DNA of 37,425 bases, taken from Aggregatilineales bacterium (lineage in GTDB: Bacteria; Chloroflexota; Anaerolineae; Aggregatilineales; Ch27). The notes below the pieces were generated by a model. It was given only the letters and a program-made list of their open reading frames with translations. It made no database searches and was not told the origin of the DNA. The translations under genes and the position numbers were made by a program. Location of the stretch: the NCBI GenBank assembly GCA_029976025.1, contig JARKNX010000129.1, positions 1 to 37,425 of the forward strand, read 5' to 3'. Below are positions 8,484-17,569 of the stretch, one piece after another; the first letter of the stretch is position 1; every line of letters starts with the position of its first letter.

Positions 8484-9251
8484 ATGAGCAAATACACTGC
8501 TTCGGAGATGATGATCGCGGTCGCGGCCCGTCACCTGGCCGGGGCGCGCACAGCGTTTGTGGGCGTTGGCATCCCCAATATCGCCTGTAACCTGGCCATC
8601 CGCACCGGCAATCCAGCGCTGGCCCTGATCTACGAATCGGGCGTTTACGGAGCGCAGCCCGCTCGTCTGCCCCTTTCTATCGGCGATCCCACCCTGGTCA
8701 CCGGCGCTGTCTCCGTCATGCCCATGGCCGACCTGTTTATGTACTATCTGCAAGGGGGGCTGGTCGATGTGGCAATGCTTGGCGCGGCGCAGATCGACCG
8801 CTTCGGCAACCTCAACAGTACCATCATCGGCGCCGACTACAACCACCCCAAAACCCGGCTGCCCGGCAGCGGCGGCGCCTGCGAAATTTCGATCAACGCC
8901 CGCCGCATCCTGAATATCACCCGGCTTGGCGCCCGCACGTTCGTTGAAAAAGTTGATTTTCTCACCAGCCCAGGCTTCCTGGCTGGCCGGGCGGAACGGG
9001 ACCGGATGGGCATGCCGGGCGAAGGGCCGGAGGCCGTGATCACGGATAAGGCCGTGCTGGACTTCGATCCGCACAGCGGCGAAATGCGCCTGGCCGCACT
9101 GTACCCCGGCGTGAGCGTGGAAGAGGTACAGGCCGGGGTTGGCTGGCCTTTGCTGGTCGCCCCCGCCCTGGGCGAAGTCGAGCCGCCCACGGCAGAGGAG
9201 CTGCGCATCATGCGCGACGAGCTGGACCCGGCCGGCCTCTATCGAGGCTGA
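8484..9251 (+). CDS. Family I CoA-transferase, subunit B
   Basis: Beta (catalytic) subunit, 255 residues, length typical of GctB-type subunits. Glu51 within YESGVYG matches the catalytic glutamate that forms the glutamyl-CoA thioester in this family, so true CoA transfer is more likely than the hydrolytic IpdB-type chemistry. A glycine-rich FVGVGIPN segment near residue 25 and DVAMLGAAQIDRFGN further on are family features. It pairs with the alpha subunit upstream. Its substrate is not determined by sequence. Confidence 0.82.
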   Translation: MSKYTASEMMIAVAARHLAGARTAFVGVGIPNIACNLAIRTGNPALALIYESGVYGAQPARLPLSIGDPTLVTGAVSVMPMADLFMYYLQGGLVDVAMLGAAQIDRFGNLNSTIIGADYNHPKTRLPGSGGACEISINARRILNITRLGARTFVEKVDFLTSPGFLAGRAERDRMGMPGEGPEAVITDKAVLDFDPHSGEMRLAALYPGVSVEEVQAGVGWPLLVAPALGEVEPPTAEELRIMRDELDPAGLYRG

Positions 9252-9417
9252 CACAGTCAGGCCAGCCAACCCGCGCTGCCCGTCAGAGGAGCAGCTCCGG
9301 GGCGGATTCTCTGGCCGGCTAATTGCGTTATACTAGGCACACTCAGAGGCGGAGCTGGTGTCTTGAGCGCCGCGCCCGGACCCGCGTCCACAGGATTTTT
9401 CACCCGAAAGCAATGTT

Positions 9418-10782
9418 ATGAGTCCCCAACATCCCGAAGGACATGTCTTCTACCGCAAGATGTGGCACAGCTTCCCGCGCATCACACACGGCGAAGGCAT
9501 CACCCTGATCGACGATCAGGGCCGCCGCTATCTTGATGCCGCTGGCGGCGCAATCGTGGTCAATATCGGCATCGGTGTGGAAGAAATCGCGGCGGCAATC
9601 GCCGAGCAGGCCCGCCTGGTCGCCTACGTGCACGCCGAGAAGTTCACCACTCCTGTGCTGGAAGCCTACGCTGACGCCCTGGCGGAGGTGATTCCCCTGC
9701 CCGATGTGCGCTTCTTCCCGCTGACCACGGGCAGCGAGGCTAACGAAGCCGCCATCAAGCTGGCCCGCCAGATTCAGATCGTGCGCGGTCAGCGCTCCCG
9801 CCATCTGGTCATCGGGCGCTGGGGGTCCTACCACGGCATGACGCTGGGCACGCTGGCTGTCGGGGGGCGCGCCAGCGCGCGCAACCCGTATCTGCCGATG
9901 ATGTACGATATGCCACATATCCCCGCGCCGACCTGCTACCGCTGCCCGCTGGGCAAGCAGTATCCGGAATGCGCGATCGCCTGCGCCGATGCGCTGGAGG
10001 AAGCTGTCGCCGAGTACGGCGCAGATCAGATCGCCGCCTTCATCGCCGAGCCAGTCTCCGGGGCGGCCCTGGCGGCTACCGTGCCGCCCGCCGAGTACTG
10101 GCCGCGCATCCGCGATATCTGCGATCGGCACGGCATCCTGCTCATCGCTGACGAAGTGATGTGCGGCTTTGGCCGGACGGGTAAATGGTGCGCCTTCGAG
10201 CACTTTGGTGTCGCGCCGGATATCCTGACGATGGGCAAGGGGCTGGCCGGCGGCGTCTTCCCGCTGTCGATGATGGCCGCGCGCGGCCACCTGGTGGAGG
10301 AGTTGTACCATGCCGGGCAGGATATCGGCCATGGTGGCACATTTTCACACCACCCGGTCGGCGCAGCAGCCGGGCTGGCCACCCTCCGCTATATTCAGAA
10401 GCACGATCTGGTGAGCGCGGCGGCGCACAAAGGGCGTCGGCTGGGCGAACTGCTCCGCGCGAAGCTGTCCGGGCTGCCCGGGGTCGGCGATGTCCGCGGG
10501 ATTGGCCTGATGCAGGGGGTTGAATTCGTGATGGACAAAACCGCGCGGACGCCCTTCCCGGCTGATCTCAATATCGCTAACCGGGTATTCGCGGCCTGCC
10601 GGGATCGCGGCGTCATGCTGTATCCGGGCCGGGGCACGGCGGACGGCATCCGCGGTGATGTGGTCATGGCCGGGCCGCCGGCTGTGATCACTGAGGAAGA
10701 AATAGCTATCGTCGCGCATACGCTCAAAGAAGTTGTCGAACAGGTAGTCGCTCCGCTGCTGCATGACAGCGTTGGGCAGTAA
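9418..10782 (+). CDS. Class III aminotransferase
   Basis: PLP-dependent transaminase of 454 residues, cytoplasmic. The PLP-binding features of fold type I are visible: TGSEANE (104-110), the YHG motif near 138-140, DEV at 245-247 with the cofactor Asp245, and the Schiff-base Lys274 in TMGKG. An insertion with four cysteines (CYRCPLG...CAIAC, about 173-189) is a known feature of some class III enzymes. The amino donor is uncertain: omega-amino acids, 4-aminobutyrate or beta-alanine are candidates. It follows the CoA-transferase genes with a 166-base gap, so it may or may not be in the same transcript; a TATACT at 9329-9334 without a -35 is the only promoter-like sequence there. The ATG has a poor ribosome site. 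Confidence 0.88.
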   Translation: MSPQHPEGHVFYRKMWHSFPRITHGEGITLIDDQGRRYLDAAGGAIVVNIGIGVEEIAAAIAEQARLVAYVHAEKFTTPVLEAYADALAEVIPLPDVRFFPLTTGSEANEAAIKLARQIQIVRGQRSRHLVIGRWGSYHGMTLGTLAVGGRASARNPYLPMMYDMPHIPAPTCYRCPLGKQYPECAIACADALEEAVAEYGADQIAAFIAEPVSGAALAATVPPAEYWPRIRDICDRHGILLIADEVMCGFGRTGKWCAFEHFGVAPDILTMGKGLAGGVFPLSMMAARGHLVEELYHAGQDIGHGGTFSHHPVGAAAGLATLRYIQKHDLVSAAAHKGRRLGELLRAKLSGLPGVGDVRGIGLMQGVEFVMDKTARTPFPADLNIANRVFAACRDRGVMLYPGRGTADGIRGDVVMAGPPAVITEEEIAIVAHTLKEVVEQVVAPLLHDSVGQ

Positions 10783-10807
10783 CGCCTGTCCGGGAGGAGG
10801 TGATATT

Positions 10808-11356
10808 GTGGGTTCCGGTATTGTCAGCGTCTTCGGCGGGTCATCGCCCCGCCCCGGCTCGCCAGCTTACGAGGAAGCCTACCGTGTCGGCAAGCTGCTG
10901 GCCGAGAACGGGTATACGGTGGCGACCGGCGGCTACAGCGGCACGATGGAAGCCACCAGCAAAGGCGCTGCTGAAGCTAACGGCCATGTCATCGGCGTCA
11001 CCACGGACATGCTGAACCGCTGGGAAGCCAGCGCCCAGCGCCCGAACGAATGGGTCCGGGAGGAGATACGCTTCCCCACGCTGCGCGAGCGGCTGGTGCA
11101 TCTGGTCACCTTCAGCGACGCCATCATCGCTTTGCGCGGTGGAATCGGCACTCTGAGTGAGGTATCGCTGGCCTGGAGTCTGATCCAGGTGGGCGAGATT
11201 CCGCGCAAGCCGCTTATCCTGCTGGGGCGGGAATGGGATATCCTGCTGCACGGGTACTACGGAAATGGTGACTATATCCGCCCCGCTGATATGGCCCTCT
11301 GGCGGTGCGTCGGCAGCCCGGAGGATGCTGTCGCCGCATTGAACGGTGAAAGATAG
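10808..11356 (+). CDS. LOG family (SLOG/lysine-decarboxylase-like) protein
   Basis: Rossmann-fold protein of 182 residues related to cytokinin-activating nucleotide phosphoribohydrolases. I placed the start at GTG 10808 because GGAGGAGGTGAT lies just upstream; an ATG at 10763 would overlap the preceding gene and lacks a site. Motifs seen are GGYSGTM (near 42) and RGGIGTLSE (near 115), the latter replacing the usual PGGxGTxxE with an Arg in place of Pro. The bacterial substrate is probably a nucleoside monophosphate; physiological role unknown. It sits 25 bases after the aminotransferase and is likely co-transcribed with it. Confidence 0.85.
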   Translation: MGSGIVSVFGGSSPRPGSPAYEEAYRVGKLLAENGYTVATGGYSGTMEATSKGAAEANGHVIGVTTDMLNRWEASAQRPNEWVREEIRFPTLRERLVHLVTFSDAIIALRGGIGTLSEVSLAWSLIQVGEIPRKPLILLGREWDILLHGYYGNGDYIRPADMALWRCVGSPEDAVAALNGER

Positions 11357-11383
11357 AGACGGTTAACCCCGGGGAGGTCCGTT

Positions 11384-12316
11384 GTGATTGAAGTCGCTAT
11401 TATGCTCGAAGGGCAGGACGGCCTGAACTGGCCGCGCTGGCAGCGTCTGGTGCGCGCCGTTGAGGACTTCGGCTTTGCTGGCCTGTACCGTTCTGATCAC
11501 TTCACCAATGCCAGCCCGCCGGATAAGGACTCGCTTGAATTGTGGGTATCGCTGGCCTGGCTGGCCAGTCACACTCACCGTATCGCGTTCGGCCCCATGG
11601 TGACGCCCGCCTCCTTCCGCGACCCGGTATTCACGGCGCGTATGGGCTACCAGATTGACGATCTCTCCGGCGGGCGGCTGACACTGGGCGTTGGCGCCGG
11701 CTGGCAGGTCTACGAGCACGACACTTATGGCTACGATCTGCTGGAAGTGTCGCAGCGCTTCGCCCGCTTTGAGGAAAGCCTGCAAGTGATCACCGGTCTG
11801 CTGCGGAGCGAGGACCGCTTCAGCTTCTCCGGCACGTACTACCGGATTAAGGACGCCCGGTTCCTGCCGCGCCCATCGCGCCCCGGCGGGCCGCCGCTCC
11901 TGATCGGCGGCAACGGCGAGCGACGCACGCTGCGCCTGGCAGCCCAGTACGCCGACGAATGGAACGCCGTCTACCTCTCCGCCGGGCGTATCAGAGAGCT
12001 GAACGCGCAGCTTGACGATCTGCTGCGCGAGCGCGGTCGCCAGCCGGGTGACATGCGCCGCTCCCTGATGACGGGTCTGATCTTCGGGCTGGACGACGCG
12101 GCGGTCGCCCGTAAACTGGAAGCGCGGACCGGCTCCACGCGCGAGCAGTTAGCCGAACGCGGCCTGGTCATCGGCACGCCGGGCGCGGTGGTCGATCAAC
12201 TGAGCGCGCTCGCTGAAGCTGGTGTCCAGCGCGTCATGCTGCAATGGCTGGAGCTGGACGATATCGACGGGCTGGAGGCGCTGGCTCGAACCGTGCTGCC
12301 GCAGGTCCAGAGTTAG
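11384..12316 (+). CDS. LLM-class (luciferase-like, probably F420-dependent) oxidoreductase
   Basis: TIM-barrel flavin or F420 oxidoreductase of 310 residues. The GTG at 11384 follows GGGGAGG. Family features are GFAGLYRSDHF near 25-36, TPASFRDP near 75-83, LSGGRLTLGVGAGW near 91-105 and a PPLLIGGNGERR phosphate-binding-like segment near 168. F420 versus FMN use cannot be told from sequence. It lies 27 bases after the LOG gene, so the two are probably an operon with the aminotransferase. The substrate is unknown. Confidence 0.85.
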   Translation: MIEVAIMLEGQDGLNWPRWQRLVRAVEDFGFAGLYRSDHFTNASPPDKDSLELWVSLAWLASHTHRIAFGPMVTPASFRDPVFTARMGYQIDDLSGGRLTLGVGAGWQVYEHDTYGYDLLEVSQRFARFEESLQVITGLLRSEDRFSFSGTYYRIKDARFLPRPSRPGGPPLLIGGNGERRTLRLAAQYADEWNAVYLSAGRIRELNAQLDDLLRERGRQPGDMRRSLMTGLIFGLDDAAVARKLEARTGSTREQLAERGLVIGTPGAVVDQLSALAEAGVQRVMLQWLELDDIDGLEALARTVLPQVQS

Positions 12317-12428
12317 ATATATCCCGGGGGCAATCGCCAGAAGAGGTCTTTTTGTGGCAAAATAGGATGTGAGACGGATGCGCCGAATCGGGGCGCGCCC
12401 GTGCCCGGCCAGTGGCCAGCGAGGCAGT

Positions 12429-12845
12429 ATGAGCGCTTACACTAAAGCGGCAAGTTTTATCCTGGACACGCTGTGGGAAGAGGATGACTTTCGCAGCTAT
12501 TTTCACCTGCTGGATACTGAGTTGACCGATCTTGGTCCCCTCATCGAGATCGTGTTTGAGCCGGCCTATCTCGGCCTGAAACGGACGCTCGATCCCAACG
12601 CACTGGAGATGCTGGAGATTCAGGTGGCTACCGATCTGCTGGCCCCCTTACAGAAACAGCCGAACTTCCGCGAGATGTGGGTCCAGTGGGATGAAAAGAC
12701 CCGCGAGGAATTCATCGCTGAGCAGTCAGAACTTCAGCTCGCCCGGCTGTTGATCCAGGTGTACGACCGGCAGTTTGATACGGCCTACCGGGAGGCATAC
12801 GCCCGTTACCTGGCCAGTCAGGAAACGCAGCACCGCCGCCGCTGA
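12429..12845 (+). CDS. Hypothetical helical protein
   Basis: 138 residues from the ATG at 12429. A frame extending to 12369 adds only an Arg-rich stretch, so I prefer the shorter start, although its ribosome site is weak. The sequence is acidic, helical and without signal peptide, transmembrane helix or recognisable motif. It lies between the oxidoreductase and proS with gaps of about 112 and 61 bases. I do not recognise it. Confidence 0.6.
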   Translation: MSAYTKAASFILDTLWEEDDFRSYFHLLDTELTDLGPLIEIVFEPAYLGLKRTLDPNALEMLEIQVATDLLAPLQKQPNFREMWVQWDEKTREEFIAEQSELQLARLLIQVYDRQFDTAYREAYARYLASQETQHRRR

Positions 12846-12906
12846 CGAATAACCCTGAACAGTCTGTTGCTTCTTTCCGCATACACTTAAGGAGTGGCAC
12901 CCCCCC

Positions 12907-14361
12907 ATGGCATCCGACAAAGGCGTTACCCCCCGCAGCGAGGACTTCAGCCGCTGGTACACCGATGTTGTTCAGAAGGCCGAGCTGGCTGATTACGCCC
13001 CCGTGCGCGGCTGTATGATCATTCTGCCCTACGGGTATGAACTCTGGGAGGCTGTCAAAGGCGGTCTGGATCGGCGCTTCAAAGAGACCGGCCACCAGAA
13101 CGCCTACTTCCCTCTATTCATCCCGGAGAGCTTCCTCAAAAAGGAGGCGGAGCACGTCGAAGGCTTCTCGCCGGAACTGGCGGTGGTCACGATTGGCGGC
13201 GGCAAAGAGCTTGAGGAACCCCTGATTGTGCGCCCGACCTCGGAGACGATCATTGGCTGGGCGTATGCCAAATGGATTCAGTCCTATCGCGATCTGCCCG
13301 TCCTGATCAACCAGTGGGCCAATGTCGTCCGCTGGGAAATGCGCACCCGCCTCTTCCTGCGCACGATGGAATTCCTGTGGCAGGAAGGGCACACCGCCCA
13401 CGCCACTTATGAGGAAGCCGAAGAAGAGACGCGGCGGATTCTGGACCTCTACGCCGACTTCGCCATTGCCGACGCGGCTATCCCGGTGATCAAGGGCCGC
13501 AAGAGTCCACAGGAGAAGTTCGCCGGGGCCTTGCACAGCTACGCTATCGAGGCCATGATGGGCGATAAGCGCGCCCTGCAATCCGGCACCAGCCATAATC
13601 TGGGCCAGAACTTCGCCAAAGCATTCGACATTAAGTATCTCGATATCAACAACGAGCTTCAATACTGCTGGACGACCAGTTGGGGTGTCAGCACGCGCTT
13701 CGTGGGCGCAATCGTCATGACGCACGGCGACGACAAGGGGCTGCGCCTGCCGCCCCGGATGGCCCCCTATCAGGTTGTGATTGTGCCCATCTATCGCGAA
13801 GAAGATGAGAAGACTCCCGTCATGGAAGCCGCCTGGCGGATGAAGGCCGCGCTGGTCGCCGCCGGCATCCGGGTGCACGTCGACGACCGCGAAGGTCAGA
13901 CACCGGGCTTCAAATACAACGACTGGGAGATGCGCGGCGTCCCGATCCGCATGGAGATCGGCCCCCGCGACGTGGAGAAGCAGTCAGTCGCCCTGGCCCG
14001 GCGCGATATCCCCGGCAAAGAAGGCAAGCAGTTTGTGCCCCAGGAGGGGGTCGCGGCGGCGGTACAGGACCTGCTGGAGTCTATCCACGCGACCATGCTC
14101 CAGCAGGCAACCGGGATGCGCGATGCTAACCTGTTTGAGATCGTTGGCGATTACGGGCGCTTCGGCGAGGTTGTGGAAAGCGGCGGCTGGGCGCTGACCT
14201 GGTTCTGCGGCGGGGCCGCCTGCGAGCAGAAGATCAAGGACGACTACCAGTGCGTCTCGCGCTGCTTCCCCTTCGACCAGCCCTACCCCGGGCAGCAAGG
14301 GCCGTGCATCGTATGCGGGCACAGGTCGGCCGAGATGGCCTATTTCGCCCGGTCGTACTAG
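12907..14361 (+). CDS. proS: Proline--tRNA ligase, class 3 (archaeal/eukaryal type)
   Basis: Charges tRNA-Pro with proline. It has 484 residues, the usual length of the class-3 form that lacks the editing insertion. AAGGAG precedes the ATG. Class II synthetase motifs are clear: WEMRTRLFLRTMEFLWQEGHTAH (motif 2 region), GTSHNLGQNF, and a motif 3 region with THGDDKGLRLPP. The anticodon-binding domain follows, then the C-terminal zinc-like domain with cysteines in WFCGGAACEQ and CIVCG and a final Tyr, as in archaeal-type ProRS. No T-box leader is visible in the short upstream gap. Confidence 0.95.
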   Translation: MASDKGVTPRSEDFSRWYTDVVQKAELADYAPVRGCMIILPYGYELWEAVKGGLDRRFKETGHQNAYFPLFIPESFLKKEAEHVEGFSPELAVVTIGGGKELEEPLIVRPTSETIIGWAYAKWIQSYRDLPVLINQWANVVRWEMRTRLFLRTMEFLWQEGHTAHATYEEAEEETRRILDLYADFAIADAAIPVIKGRKSPQEKFAGALHSYAIEAMMGDKRALQSGTSHNLGQNFAKAFDIKYLDINNELQYCWTTSWGVSTRFVGAIVMTHGDDKGLRLPPRMAPYQVVIVPIYREEDEKTPVMEAAWRMKAALVAAGIRVHVDDREGQTPGFKYNDWEMRGVPIRMEIGPRDVEKQSVALARRDIPGKEGKQFVPQEGVAAAVQDLLESIHATMLQQATGMRDANLFEIVGDYGRFGEVVESGGWALTWFCGGAACEQKIKDDYQCVSRCFPFDQPYPGQQGPCIVCGHRSAEMAYFARSY

Positions 14362-14373
14362 GCCGCACTTCCA

Positions 14374-14407
14374 GGGGAGCGCCTCCGGAAGCAAAGGGCG
14401 CCCCCTT
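14374..14407 (+). terminator. Possible terminator hairpin after proS
   Basis: GGGG-A-GCGCC (14374-14383) pairs with GGCGC-CCCC (14397-14405) with one bulged A, but the following T-run is only two bases. A weak terminator at most. Confidence 0.35.
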
Positions 14408-14451
14408 CCGATCGGACATATAGATTCTGACCACCCGGGAGAGCGTATCCG

Positions 14452-15060
14452 ATGTCCCTGCTCTACCTGATTCGCCATCCCCAGACGCAGATCAATCTGG
14501 CGATTCCCGCCGCCAACTGGCAGTTGAGCCAGGAGGGCCTGCGCCAGACTGCGGCGCTGCTGGAAGCGCCCTTCTGGCGGGCTGTACATACCGTCTACCC
14601 CAGCCGCGAGCTGAAGGCTGTCGCGGCGGCTAAAGAGGCCGCCCTGCGCTACAACATCCCGGTCATCCCCCGTTCGGCCTTCGGGGAATTGAATCGCAGC
14701 GCCTATATGGCTCCGGATCAGGAAGCATTCGAGGCGGCTGCCGCGACCTGCTTCGCCCACCCGATGGAAAGTGTGCGCGGCTGGGAGACTGGCGCGGCTG
14801 CGCTGGCCCGCTTCCAGCAGGAGATCGAGCAGGTGCTCTCCTGGCATGACGCAGGGCAAGCAGTCGCCGTGGTGTCGCATGGGCTGGTGCTGACATTTTA
14901 CACCGCCGGTCTGCAGGGCAGGCCACCCGATCTGGATATCTGGCGAGCGATCCCGTTTGGCGGCGTGGCCGCAGTCGATCGCGCCACAATGCGTCTGCTG
15001 ACCCCTTTCGTCGCCGCGCCCTATGACAGCCTCCCGCTCCCCGGCGACATGCGGCATTGA
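14452..15060 (+). CDS. Histidine phosphatase family protein
   Basis: Phosphoglycerate-mutase-like phosphatase of 202 residues. The phosphohistidine loop reads LIRHPQT at residues 6-12 (usual RHG has Gly replaced by Pro), and the second conserved His is in VVSHGLVL near 141. Acid-base Glu candidates lie between. The fold assignment is supported by both His motifs; the substrate is unknown, and the RHP variant could alter specificity. The next gene starts after a 338-base gap. Confidence 0.82.
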   Translation: MSLLYLIRHPQTQINLAIPAANWQLSQEGLRQTAALLEAPFWRAVHTVYPSRELKAVAAAKEAALRYNIPVIPRSAFGELNRSAYMAPDQEAFEAAAATCFAHPMESVRGWETGAAALARFQQEIEQVLSWHDAGQAVAVVSHGLVLTFYTAGLQGRPPDLDIWRAIPFGGVAAVDRATMRLLTPFVAAPYDSLPLPGDMRH

Positions 15061-15201
15061 ACACTCCGCGCAGCATCCGCCGCTATATGGCTGCTGCCGA
15101 AAATATGGTGCGATCGGAGGTATCTGCCGGGCCGGAAGCTCCGAACATCAGGCTGGCGTAAGAAGATCGTTGGTAATCAGTAATAGTACTTGTGGGCTCT
15201 A

Positions 15202-15229
15202 TCGACAATATTCTGTTTGGGTGTCTAAT
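15202..15229 (+). promoter_or_regulatory. Promoter in the 338-base gap before the repeat protein
   Basis: TCGACA (15202-15207), a 16-base spacer and TCTAAT (15224-15229), 5 of 6 matches at both hexamers. Transcription from about 15236 would leave a leader near 163 bases before the ATG at 15399. In the rest of the 15061-15398 gap I see no gene; the only other structure is a weak 5-bp hairpin near 15252. Confidence 0.5.
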
Positions 15230-15398
15230 GAAGATGTGACCTGTCGGTAGCACATCCTTTTTGCGGGGATGCCAGCCGGGATCATGTTCCACGCGCCCCC
15301 GACCTTTTCAGCTGAGCCTCGACAGAAGTGATGCGCCTCCGCTTGTCCGTGCGCCTACGTACCCGTATTCATCGTATAGATTGTGTAAGGAGACCGAA

Positions 15399-17378
15399 AT
15401 GAGACGTACACTTGCTGTATTGGTAGTCACCGCGTTGGCGGCGATGGCCCTTTTCGCCGCATCTCCTGCCATGGCTCAGGGAGGCCTGGATTACCGGCTG
15501 CCGCCCAGCTTCGGGCAGCTTGATCTCACCTCCAATTTCAGACCCGATCCTCAGGAAGTGACCCTGGTAGGTGGCGGCCCGGTGAATATATCTTCTGAGC
15601 TTGAAGGAGTCTGCATAGGACACCCGGTCGGCTTCGCCGCTTCGGCGCCGGACTTCCGTCTCAACTACACAGTCGGTGATTACATCCTGCGTATATCCTT
15701 CGCCGGACAGGGGGATACGACCCTGGTTGTCAGCGCACCAGATGGCTCGTGGTATTGCGATGACGACAGCGGCGGCATGCTCCAGCCGATGCTTCACTGG
15801 GGCGAGCCACTCAGCGGCCAGTATGATATCTGGGTCGGCACATCCAACCCCAATGAGACTTCTTCCGGCACGCTGTTCATCTCTGAAACTCTGGCCATGC
15901 CCGGCGTCGATTTCACCGACCGGATCACCCTCCCTCCGCTCAATCTCGGCACGGTCAGCGGCCCCAAGGGCGGACCTGCAACCAGCGGGCTGCCGATAAC
16001 TGTCGGCCCCTCCTATGGCAGCACCGAAATAACGGGCGGCTTCGCTGACGATCCGTTTTTCATGGAAATGACCGCCGGTGGCCCGGTGGATGTAAGCTCT
16101 ATACTCGGGACCACCTGCACGGGCAACGCCACCGGGTTTGTCAACAGCAAGCCCGCCTTCCGGGTGGACTACACCGCCAGCAACTATCCGCTAACCTTCT
16201 TCTTCTACAACATGGATGAAGAGGATACGACAATGGTGGTGCAGGCGCCCAACGGCCAATACTACTGCGACGATGACAGCGCCGGGCTGCTTCAGCCGGC
16301 AGTCACGTTCCAGACGCCCGCTTCTGGCAGCTACTATGTCTGGCTGGGAACCTATTCACAGGACAACTACGCCTGGGGCTGGCTGCTCATCACCGAAACC
16401 GACATGCGCGCGCAGGAAGTGGCCGATGCAGTCCAGGGCAACCAGCCGAGCAGCACGGGCAGCCTGGATTACACTCTGGCACCAGCCTATGGCGCGGTGA
16501 CGCTCCAGTCGAACTTCATGCCGGACCCGCAAACGCTGGACATGCTTGCCGGCGGCTCGGTCGATGTGTATAGCGCCGTTGGCAGCGCGTGCCAGGGGTC
16601 GGCTGGCGGTTACGCCGCCGCCGCGCCGGACCTCCGTCTCAACTACACCGCCGGGAGCTACCCGCTGCGCATCTTCTTCGTCAGCGATGCGGACACCACC
16701 CTGATCGTGAGCGATCCCGCGGGCCGGTGGTATTGCAACGATGATGCCGCTGGCACATTGAACCCGATGATTGAATTCAACCCGCCGACCAGCGGCCAGT
16801 ACGATATCTGGGTCGGCACTTACAGCCAGGGCGACTTCGCCCAGGGGACGCTGTACATCACCGAGATGGCGCTCGACCCCAGCACCGCCGGCGGCCCGGC
16901 TATCATCAACCCGCCAGGCGCCAGCACAGGCGGCCTGGACTACACTCTGGCACCAGCCTATGGCACGGTGACGCTCCAGTCGAACTTCACGCCGGACCCG
17001 CAGACGCTGGATATGCTTGCCGGCGGCTCGGTCAATGTGTCCAGCGCGATTGGCAGCGCGTGCCAGGGTTCGGCCAGCGGCTACGCCGCCGCCGCGCCGG
17101 ACCTCCGCCTCAACTACACCGCTGGTCAGTATATCCTGCGGATCCTCTTCGTCGGCAACGCGGACACCACCCTGATCGTGAGTGATCCTACCGGCCGGTG
17201 GTACTGCAACGATGACGCCGCCGGCACGCTGCATCCGATGATTGAATTCTCCCCGCCGACCAGCGGCCAGTACGATATCTGGGTCGGCACTTACAGCCAG
17301 GGTGACTACTCGCAGGGCCGGCTGTATATCACCGAAATGGCGCTTGACCCCAGCACCGTAGGCGGAACTTCCAAGTAA
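15399..17378 (+). CDS. Secreted protein with four PPC-like beta repeats
   Basis: Probable exported or cell-surface protein of 659 residues. AAGGAG precedes the ATG; residues 1-26 form a Sec signal peptide ending SPAMA before Gln27. Four copies of a roughly 135-residue module follow: about 29-164, 196-334, 354-490 and 511-647. Each carries a DTTLVV-like strand, a Trp/Tyr-Tyr-Cys-acidic cluster (WYCDDDS in copy 1, WYCNDDA in copies 3 and 4) and a closing SGQYDIWVGT motif, resembling pre-peptidase C-terminal (PPC) domains. Each copy holds two Cys, suggesting one disulfide per module. Copies 3 and 4 are nearly identical at DNA level. There is no protease domain, LPXTG signal or transmembrane anchor. 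Function unknown; carbohydrate or protein binding is a guess. Confidence 0.85.
   Translation: MRRTLAVLVVTALAAMALFAASPAMAQGGLDYRLPPSFGQLDLTSNFRPDPQEVTLVGGGPVNISSELEGVCIGHPVGFAASAPDFRLNYTVGDYILRISFAGQGDTTLVVSAPDGSWYCDDDSGGMLQPMLHWGEPLSGQYDIWVGTSNPNETSSGTLFISETLAMPGVDFTDRITLPPLNLGTVSGPKGGPATSGLPITVGPSYGSTEITGGFADDPFFMEMTAGGPVDVSSILGTTCTGNATGFVNSKPAFRVDYTASNYPLTFFFYNMDEEDTTMVVQAPNGQYYCDDDSAGLLQPAVTFQTPASGSYYVWLGTYSQDNYAWGWLLITETDMRAQEVADAVQGNQPSSTGSLDYTLAPAYGAVTLQSNFMPDPQTLDMLAGGSVDVYSAVGSACQGSAGGYAAAAPDLRLNYTAGSYPLRIFFVSDADTTLIVSDPAGRWYCNDDAAGTLNPMIEFNPPTSGQYDIWVGTYSQGDFAQGTLYITEMALDPSTAGGPAIINPPGASTGGLDYTLAPAYGTVTLQSNFTPDPQTLDMLAGGSVNVSSAIGSACQGSASGYAAAAPDLRLNYTAGQYILRILFVGNADTTLIVSDPTGRWYCNDDAAGTLHPMIEFSPPTSGQYDIWVGTYSQGDYSQGRLYITEMALDPSTVGGTSK
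16460..17364 (+). repeat. Tandem near-identical 471-bp repeats inside the secreted protein gene
   Basis: Segment 16460-16893 and segment 16931-17364 align in frame with a period of 471 bases (157 codons) and look nearly identical over long stretches, including a shared run that encodes DYTLAPAYG. The earlier two modules are much more diverged. A recent in-frame duplication is the simplest reading. Confidence 0.75.
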
Positions 17379-17409
17379 CGTACCGGTGCACCCGTGAGCA
17401 GTATGAAGC

Positions 17410-17443
17410 GACCAGGCCAGGGCGGTCCTGGTCTCTTCTCATT
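17410..17443 (+). terminator. Terminator after the repeat protein
   Basis: GACCAGG (17410-17416) pairs with CCTGGTC (17427-17433), possibly extended by CC/GG inside, followed by a T-rich TCTTCTCATT. It separates this gene from the HEAT-repeat gene. Confidence 0.6.
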
Positions 17444-17569
17444 GGGCACTACCTGGCCGAAATATAACTGATTTTTCGCTTTCCGTACCCGGCGACTTGC
17501 CGTATGATAGTTAAAGGAATGGCGTGAGGGTGTATCTCCCGCCGGACATCGCCAAGGAGATGGGGGCGC

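Noticed and set aside
9329..9334. TATACT before the aminotransferase as a promoter
   Set aside because: No -35 or extended -10 accompanies it; kept only as a remark in the gene entry.
12846..12906. T-box or other leader before proS
   Set aside because: The gap is only 61 bases, too short for a T-box, and shows no specifier-loop-like structure.
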